Below, in pieces: positions 57,406 to 64,000 of a DNA stretch of 64,000 nt. Position 1 is the first letter of the stretch. The number at the start of each line of letters is the position of its first letter. The stretch comes from Hofstenia miamia (lineage: Eukaryota > Xenacoelomorpha > Acoela > Hofsteniidae), in assembly GCA_900660155.1 (NCBI GenBank), contig CABFPE010000040.1:2009063-2073062 (forward strand), written 5' to 3'. Position numbers and translations under genes: made by a program. The notes under the pieces are model-generated. The model was not told the origin of the DNA. It did not search any database and saw nothing but the letters and a program-made list of their open reading frames with translations.

Positions 57406-59660
57406 TTCCGTTATGCACTATAGAGATTTTTCTAAAAAACAAAAATAACTTAGTATATTTAATGAATTCTTCAGGATGCCAAGAAATAATGTATATATTA
57501 GAGAACCTTAAGACTTATAGAAAATGATACTAATTAGATATCGCAGATTTCGAGTCTATTATTACAAATTAATGAAGCATTTGAAAAAAGATATAAAATG
57601 ACTTTTAAGCTTTGAATTTTTTGTTGAATTCAGTATTAACTGTTCGCAATAAAATCCAAGAACTAAGGGTAGTGATAAGAATGAACCACTTTAATTCATA
57701 CTACTGATGAGCAATACATTATTGTGAACAGATTTAATTTTTTAGCTGTTCTTCTCTTAGTTGCTCCAAACTTTGAATAAGATTCAGACCGTATTGAATG
57801 ATTTGCTGCAAAGATTAGTTAGATTACATAGAAAAATAAGTGCTGATTGATTGTCTCGACTCCCTCCTACGCAAAAAATGTTGATTAACTTTATATCAAA
57901 GAAATTTCCAAAAGTTTCGAATAAAGAACTGAATTTAAACATTGAATAAATGATGAAGACTAAGATAATTAATAATAGATTTAAGGGCAAGACTTAGCTA
58001 CAGCCTACTATAAATAGATAAAATTTATACTATTTAATTAAGTATTCTAATATTTGGATTACATTTTAAAAATGGTTTCTAAATTGAGCACCGACTGTTT
58101 TCATTGGACCCCGCGTCCTCCGTCGTTTCCTCGTGTTTTTAACGTAAAACAATTGAAGAGTTTCTTAAAATCTGTAATGGTATCTTCAGAAAATATTTAA
58201 ATTCTCATAACTCATGAGCTAATAAAGAAATGAAAAAAACCAATATAGGATAAAGCAGTGTCTCGTCATTATTCACTCTTGCGCTCCATCTACAGAAAAA
58301 TAATTAGACGAGGTTAGTTGCTGTTCTCATGGAATTTAGACCTACTTATTATCTGTGCATTAGAAAGGATAGTATCTGAAAAAATCTGATTTTTCTTAAA
58401 AAAAATAACATCTTCAAGTACATCATGCAAAGTAATAATGTGTACTACAAATGTTTTATCCGAAAATTTCCACATTTCTTAATAAACTGATAGAGCAAAT
58501 TGTTCGAAAATGTGGGCAAAACGTTTGTTCTTTTAACGGCGGCAATAATTCTAAAATTAACCTGGTGGATTTTTTAGTTTTAATACTTTTCTACATTAGA
58601 CAAAGGCTACACCAGCAATCTTATAACAAATTCGACATAAGATATTAGATATTACGAGGATAATTTTTCCGCACTACCCAAATTTAAAACTATTGCAATG
58701 ATTTAAGTTGTATTTTAGAATTATATATATATATATTTAATTTCATTTTGTGATAACTTCTTAACAATAAAAAATATTTTTTCCAAGGTCTTGATTTTAA
58801 ATTATAATTTTATACTTCTTAAAGTTTATTTCTTAAACTTACACCTGAAGTAGGCTTTTGAAAGAATATATGTAAATTGCCTTTATGCGGTTCAGATGAA
58901 AGTTTCACTTGCTTTAAGCGCCATAAATTATTTATTCGCAAAGGATTTGTCAGATAAGAATTGATATTCTTTTCATTGAAACTCTCAACAAACCACCGGT
59001 TACACATCAGTCAAAAGCTGCTCAACCAAATTGTTAATGACGTTTTCTAACCGCCTTCAATATTAAAATAACTCTGCTTTATGGTACTAGAAGGCGTTGG
59101 GGGTGCTGTGGTTCGCTATTTCTAGAGATCTTAAATTGATTTGCTATAAAATCTTAATCTATTAGCAAAATTTGAGTTCAGGATTCCTATCATAGTTTAA
59201 TAATGGCTCAGGGTTGCGTTTTGATGTCGACACACATGCACGAAGCCAAATCAGCTTGAACGCTTCCAGTCTGTTGTTTGTAAGTGGCATTTGCTCTTAA
59301 TGTCAGGTATATTTTTGCTTAGTTTGCTGGAATGGAATGCTGAACGAATATAGACAACAAATTGTTGCGTTGAATTGCCTCATCAATTGGGCTTTGGAAA
59401 TTTTTTTAGCAAGGTCATCGGGTGTCGCTTGAAAATTTTAGAATACACAACGTCAAAGCCTATGCTACAATTACGTGGATTTATATGAATATATGATACC
59501 GTTACCATTACATTTCTTCAATGAAATACTTTATTTAGAGGAAGAACAAAATTTGTAAATAGCATTTGAGAGTTGAAAAGCGCTTCAAATCTAACTCCTG
59601 AATATTTAATTTAATGACAATACATTTTAAAATGCATGTACAAATTTTCATTTATTTGAT
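55487..59660. other. AT-rich gene-free stretch
   Basis: About 4.2 kb without a recognised gene. TA runs lie at 57369-57401 and 58723-58737. The patch at 59210-59450 is slightly richer in G+C but yields no convincing exon. Confidence 0.4.
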
Positions 59661-59662
59661 AC

Positions 59663-59666
<4 letters not shown>

Positions 59667-59697
<31 letters not shown>

Positions 59698-59778
59698 TAT
59701 CTNNNNNNNNNNNNNNNNNNNNNNNNNNNNNNNNNNNNNNNNNNNNNNNNNNNNNNNNNNNNNNNNNNNNNNNNNNNN

Positions 59779-59817
<39 letters not shown>

Positions 59818-59818
59818 T
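59667..59818. repeat. TA microsatellite with 76-N gap
   Basis: (TA)n on both sides of Ns at 59703-59778, with TATCTTATCT standing left of the gap and TTTATCTTATCT right of it, which suggests two contig ends of the same repeat. Confidence 0.9.
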
Positions 59819-60164
59819 TATCTTATCTTCAATTAAATCAGAATAATTCGTTACAGTTGTGTTCTTAGAATTAATAGTATTCATGACCTTTACTGCTGTG
59901 AAAAAAATTAAATGTAGAAGTATTAGCAAATTTGTTCGTTGTATCCATTCAATTTTGAAGTTAGTTTGACAATTATATTAAATATTGGAAGTAACATTGT
60001 TAAGGATAATTATTGAGCGATATGTGATATCCTTCAACCGTTGTAAATTTAATTTATTTAAGTTAATGTATAACACACACAACATGCTAGTTGTGTACAT
60101 GTGTTGCTTTGATATATATTAAATTTAATATTATTTTTACATCGGTTAACTTAGTCCGCCTTAG

Positions 60165-60407
60165 GTGAGACCAGACGACCACTTTGACGAGAGGTGCTTG
60201 GCGAGGAATTTGCAAATACCGTCTTTGCGTGCAGGTAAGACACTCAACTTTTTTGTTTCTAATTTTTGGCATTTTTGTATTGTTTTTCATACCAATTTGA
60301 ATTTCTCAATTTTATACTAGGCTAGGCCTATATCTTCAATTGAAGACACTGATGGGAGTGGGCTTGATGATGTAGATTATTCGAATATTTATATGAGTGT
60401 TTCTTAA
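60165..60407 (+). CDS. Candidate pair of terminal exons of an unknown gene
   Basis: A G+C-richer block ends in a consensus donor, TGCAG|GTAAGA (exon end 60234). An 86-nt intron-like stretch with a pyrimidine tract closes with ATACTAG (60320), followed by a frame reading ARPISSIEDTDGSGLDDVDY, then SNIYMSVS and a stop at 60405-60407. In phase with this the first block reads TTLTRGAWRGICKYRLCVQ, open from 60175 if the acceptor is GACCAG; the acceptor CCTTAG at 60164 instead gives VRPDDHFDERCLARN and a quick stop in the next exon. The acidic-serine tail looks protein-like, but I recognise no family, and no upstream exon was found in the 4 kb before. It could be the 3' end of a gene lying mostly in this desert, or chance. 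Confidence 0.3.
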
Positions 60408-63400
60408 CATTTTTAAGCAACTAGAAATTGGTAACATTCGTTCAAATCAAATATCTACGAAACATTTATGAACTGGTCACAACACTTTTACACTAGAATT
60501 ATGGACATGGGCAATTTCAACCCAAAACAAAAAAGATTTGGTTAATAATTTATATGCGAAAAAGCGAATCCGAGCTTCGAAAATAAATTCCGAAAAAAAT
60601 TGTAACTTAAAAGCAATATATTCTAGTAATTATGTGCCACCTATGTAATAAATATTTTCAGAAAAATAAAAAATGTGTATCTTGCGATAATAAATTATAT
60701 AATTTCGAAATATATTTATTCAAAATCTTTAAAATTTATTCAACAAGCGCAATTTTCCAATATCTGATATTTACAAATAGGAAAAGCGGTTGCTCAATAT
60801 TGACAGGTACACTTTACTTTCAATTATCGTCATTAAAGCACAATGCAGCGGATTTGACGAAGTTTTTCTGTGTGTATTGTACAGGAGCGGATACAAAAAA
60901 AATTTAGCGGGCCCCAATGAAAAATAAAATGATAAGTGCATAATTGGATACTAGGGAGGGCATAAAGTATTGAATTTTCAATTCAAATTCATCACTATGC
61001 ACGGACTTCACCACCATCTACTGATTCCAAAAATGGAATCAAATCAACCAATTTTTAGTGCATTTTCAATGGCATAAAATTAAACAAATTACAAAATTTT
61101 CAACTAATGGTATGAATGTGTGCTTAGTCATCAATTTGTTAAATATGTTGATAAAATTCAAGAAAATCACGCAATTCAGAAATGTAAAGCTCTTTCTAAA
61201 GTTAATAAAATGTTAAAAAAATTGTTCTGAGTTTTAATATCTCACACAAATTTGTTTTTGGATTTTTGGAGTGGGTGCATTGTGGTAAAATCTGTGTACA
61301 GTATTGAATTTGAATACAAAAAATGTGACCAACGCTATTGAGTATCGTCAAATGGAGTGAATAGAACTATTAGACAAGCAGAAAATTTTATTTATTATTA
61401 CTCATGCTATGCTTAATATTTTGCATTGTACTTTTGCGAATAGATTAATGACTATAGGGTTATGTGGCATAGTATAGCCGTAGCTATGCTCATCTAATTT
61501 CATTAGTATTTTTTTAAAAGTAAAATTACTAGAAATGTTATGCCAAAATTTAAATACCCCACAGAAAAGGAAGGAATTAATCCTAATTAAAAGAGTCAAC
61601 AAACTTCCAATAGAAAATATCCACATGTCTATAAATTATATTTCAAAGAACATTAAATAATATTTAATATAAAATATAAAAATATATGGGAGAGCAGTTA
61701 AGCAGAACGATCCCCAATGTATGAGACTATAAAGATATTGAAGAGATTCGAATCGATTCTGGTGATGATGAAAATGAACAGCAAGTATTCTTGCAAGAAA
61801 ATACCCATCATTGGCAAAATTAAAAATTGAAAATGTGATTTATGTAAATTTTGGAAGAATTGAAAAGGGTTACAATGATAGTGAATAATAAGCTTAATTT
61901 CAGTGTTTCTTCAGACAGACAGCGAGATACTGCATCATTTTCATTTTCTGAACAGGGAGATATCAGTAATTTCAGTTTTAATTAGATTGATATATTATTT
62001 TTTAATTACATATACCTAAAGCTAACTGTCATACGTTTATTATACAACTTTGCAATTTATTAAAACACTTTCACTGTTCCTATTAAGCCTTTTGACAGTA
62101 CTACGGAATTTTCGTTTGTAGTTATTATTGCACAATTTTAATGCACTTTTCTGATTTTAGAGGGGTTCTGGGCCCTCGGCCTTGATATGTATACTCATCA
62201 TTCATACTAACTAACATATTACCGCCATTTTAAATTATTTTGATTCAAAATAAATATATTTAATTTTTGAACTCGGAAAATAAATATATTTTAAATGTTT
62301 ATTTAATAAATTTACAGTTGAATATATATTTAGAAACCTTATGGAAAATTATATAGAACATGTACAGTGTATTATATTTGATTAAAAATTAGAACTGTAC
62401 AATGAATATATTACATTCTTCTCCGTTATGTCTATTGTTTTCAAATTTTAATTGGAGATGATGTAGGATTGAAGTTAAGGTTCAACCTGGGTTACACTTA
62501 GTTCAGTAGTATGAGATTGAAAGAAAACTTCCAAAAATATTAAATGATTCTTAAGATAATAATTATAAACAATCATTAAGAAGAAGAACTGTTTATTAAT
62601 TATTGCCTATTAAGGTCTTCGTATCACACAGTGTATGGAAGTTTATCCTCGACATTTCTGGTCTAAGTAATTGAATACTGCTAATTCAAATAAACTCGTG
62701 ATTTAAAAATCAAGGTTGATTCTGAATTTCGCCTAATCTTTTGTAGTATGATTTTATTGAATGCAATTTTCCTTTGAATTCTTAGAAAGTAAGCTTTTTC
62801 AATTACATTAACCGTGTTAGTTCGAAATCGTTAAACTGGTGTAACAATGTCAACACATTGCTCTGGAAAGTAATAATTTGCGATCGAAGTTCGTAATGCT
62901 GACAAGACGTGTGATAACAAAAGCTTTTGAAAATCTCCGTGCAAAGAGCTTATTCCTCGATATTAAAGACACAGAATCCCAACTATTAGTAAACAATAGT
63001 ATAACTTTTGACTATGAAAGAAAGGAGAAACCTAGGAATTTCCTCCTCAATGGTCTGAATTGAAATCTCAAAAAAACTTTATTTCAATTAGAGGTCATAT
63101 TTAAAATTTTTCCACAATGACTGTGCAATTTTAAATAACTTCGACCCTATGAACTTTATTCTAATAGAGTTTTACTATTTCTAAGATTATATTGGTATCC
63201 ACATGTCATATAGGTCTTAATTTAATTGAATTTAAATAATTTTTAAGATAAACAAATTCCCATTTTACAAAAGTTTGCTTACTTCCACTGAAGCGCACAC
63301 AACAGTTGTTTGATGTCGAGGTGGAACCGACTGTTATTATGTTAAGTTGATAATTCGTTCGACAGAAACCATCGTATTGTAGTGCAATACTATTCATGAT

Positions 63401-64000
63401 TTCAAAATTTTCGAAGTTTAAAATACATGTAATAGGAGATGACCAAGACTAACTCTAGAAGTGGAATGTGGCTACAGTCATTAGCACTCTCAAACTGTTG
63501 AAATTTAATTTTCTCTCATTTATATATCAATTATTAAACCCTATGTAGTCTTAATTAATATCATCAAGATTCGTACTAACTATTCTTAAATCATTATCAT
63601 CAAATATGCAAGGAATGGAGCAACTACAATAAGAGAACTGATTTTCTCATCGTAGAATATTTCCATCTATTCACAAGTTGCCACCTGAAACCAATTTACT
63701 GAAATCAGTATTGATTTTAAAATCAAAGCTATTTTCAATGAATCTCAATTTTTCTAGGTTATAGGTTTCGATTTTTGGAATTCTTATTGAAAATTCTATT
63801 TACGATTTTAGGGATACAACCGGTTTCCAAATTTGTACATAAGTGTTAAGATAAATGTGAAATTGATTAATATACAGAATTTATATTTTAAGTTGCGACA
63901 TTTCAAACGCATTATTCTTTTTTAGACAAATAGCAATGACAAACGATCCCTTTATTTTTCTTTAATACTGTCAGATCTGTTATATGCTTCGGAAGCATGC
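60408..64000. other. AT-rich gene-free right end of the window
   Basis: No gene, repeat or structured element is recognised. Open frames at 60632-60907, 61402-61626 and 62878-63063 are at chance level and show no similarity I know. Confidence 0.4.

Noticed and set aside
62878-63063. Plus-strand 61-codon frame with charged residues
   Set aside because: Looks moderately protein-like but has no recognised domain, no splice context and ordinary chance length.
1-64000. CRISPR arrays, bacterial operons, Shine-Dalgarno sites, rRNA genes
   Set aside because: The sequence is an animal nuclear genome; no regular spacer arrays or rRNA sequence were seen.

Overview
The window is an AT-rich (about 70% A+T by eye) piece of an animal nuclear genome. 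The evidence is spliced genes with GT-AG introns, five conserved metazoan protein families, many decayed transposable elements, long TA microsatellites and draft-assembly gaps. I cannot name the species. An invertebrate is the best guess, given the compact genes, a CR1-like and Penelope-like repeat load, and splice-acceptor motifs right at several start codons, which would fit spliced-leader trans-splicing.

Layout. Host genes all lie in 0-26.3 kb. On the minus strand: GPATCH3 (three exons seen, the G-patch end lies beyond the left edge), HSPA13/STCH (one exon, ER-associated Hsp70-like ATPase) and RBMX2 (one exon, U2 snRNP/RES spliceosome RRM protein). After about 9 kb of transposon debris (CR1-like LINE relics, a long-inverted-repeat MITE, a transposase tail) comes CCDC112 (plus strand, three exons, 455 codons). 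It converges on a spermidine/spermine (or thialysine) N-acetyltransferase gene of the SSAT family (minus strand). That gene's first exon is duplicated: an intact copy lies at 26.0-26.3 kb and a copy with an in-frame stop at 22.6-22.8 kb. Its roughly 5.2 kb intron is filled with a LINE reverse transcriptase relic and a Penelope-like GIY-YIG relic.

From 27.2 to 29.1 kb a Penelope-like reverse transcriptase fragment abuts a CR1-like ORF1 with an SGNH-esterase domain, still open for 231 codons, followed by the start of a LINE endonuclease reading frame. From 29 to 64 kb I find no recognisable host gene. That stretch holds minisatellites, TA/TACA microsatellites, a perfect 72-bp palindrome, a small family of hAT-like MITEs (42.5, 44.3 and 45.8 kb), a dispersed repeat pair, a 60-bp direct repeat, and two weak exon-like candidates at about 37.9 and 60.2-60.4 kb.

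The host genes do not form a pathway. GPATCH3 and RBMX2 are RNA-related, HSPA13 acts in ER proteostasis, CCDC112 is a centriolar-satellite coiled-coil protein and SSAT works in polyamine catabolism. The most notable points are the acceptor sites at the starts of four genes, the SSAT first-exon duplication, the esterase ORF with an altered catalytic motif, and the 72-bp palindrome.
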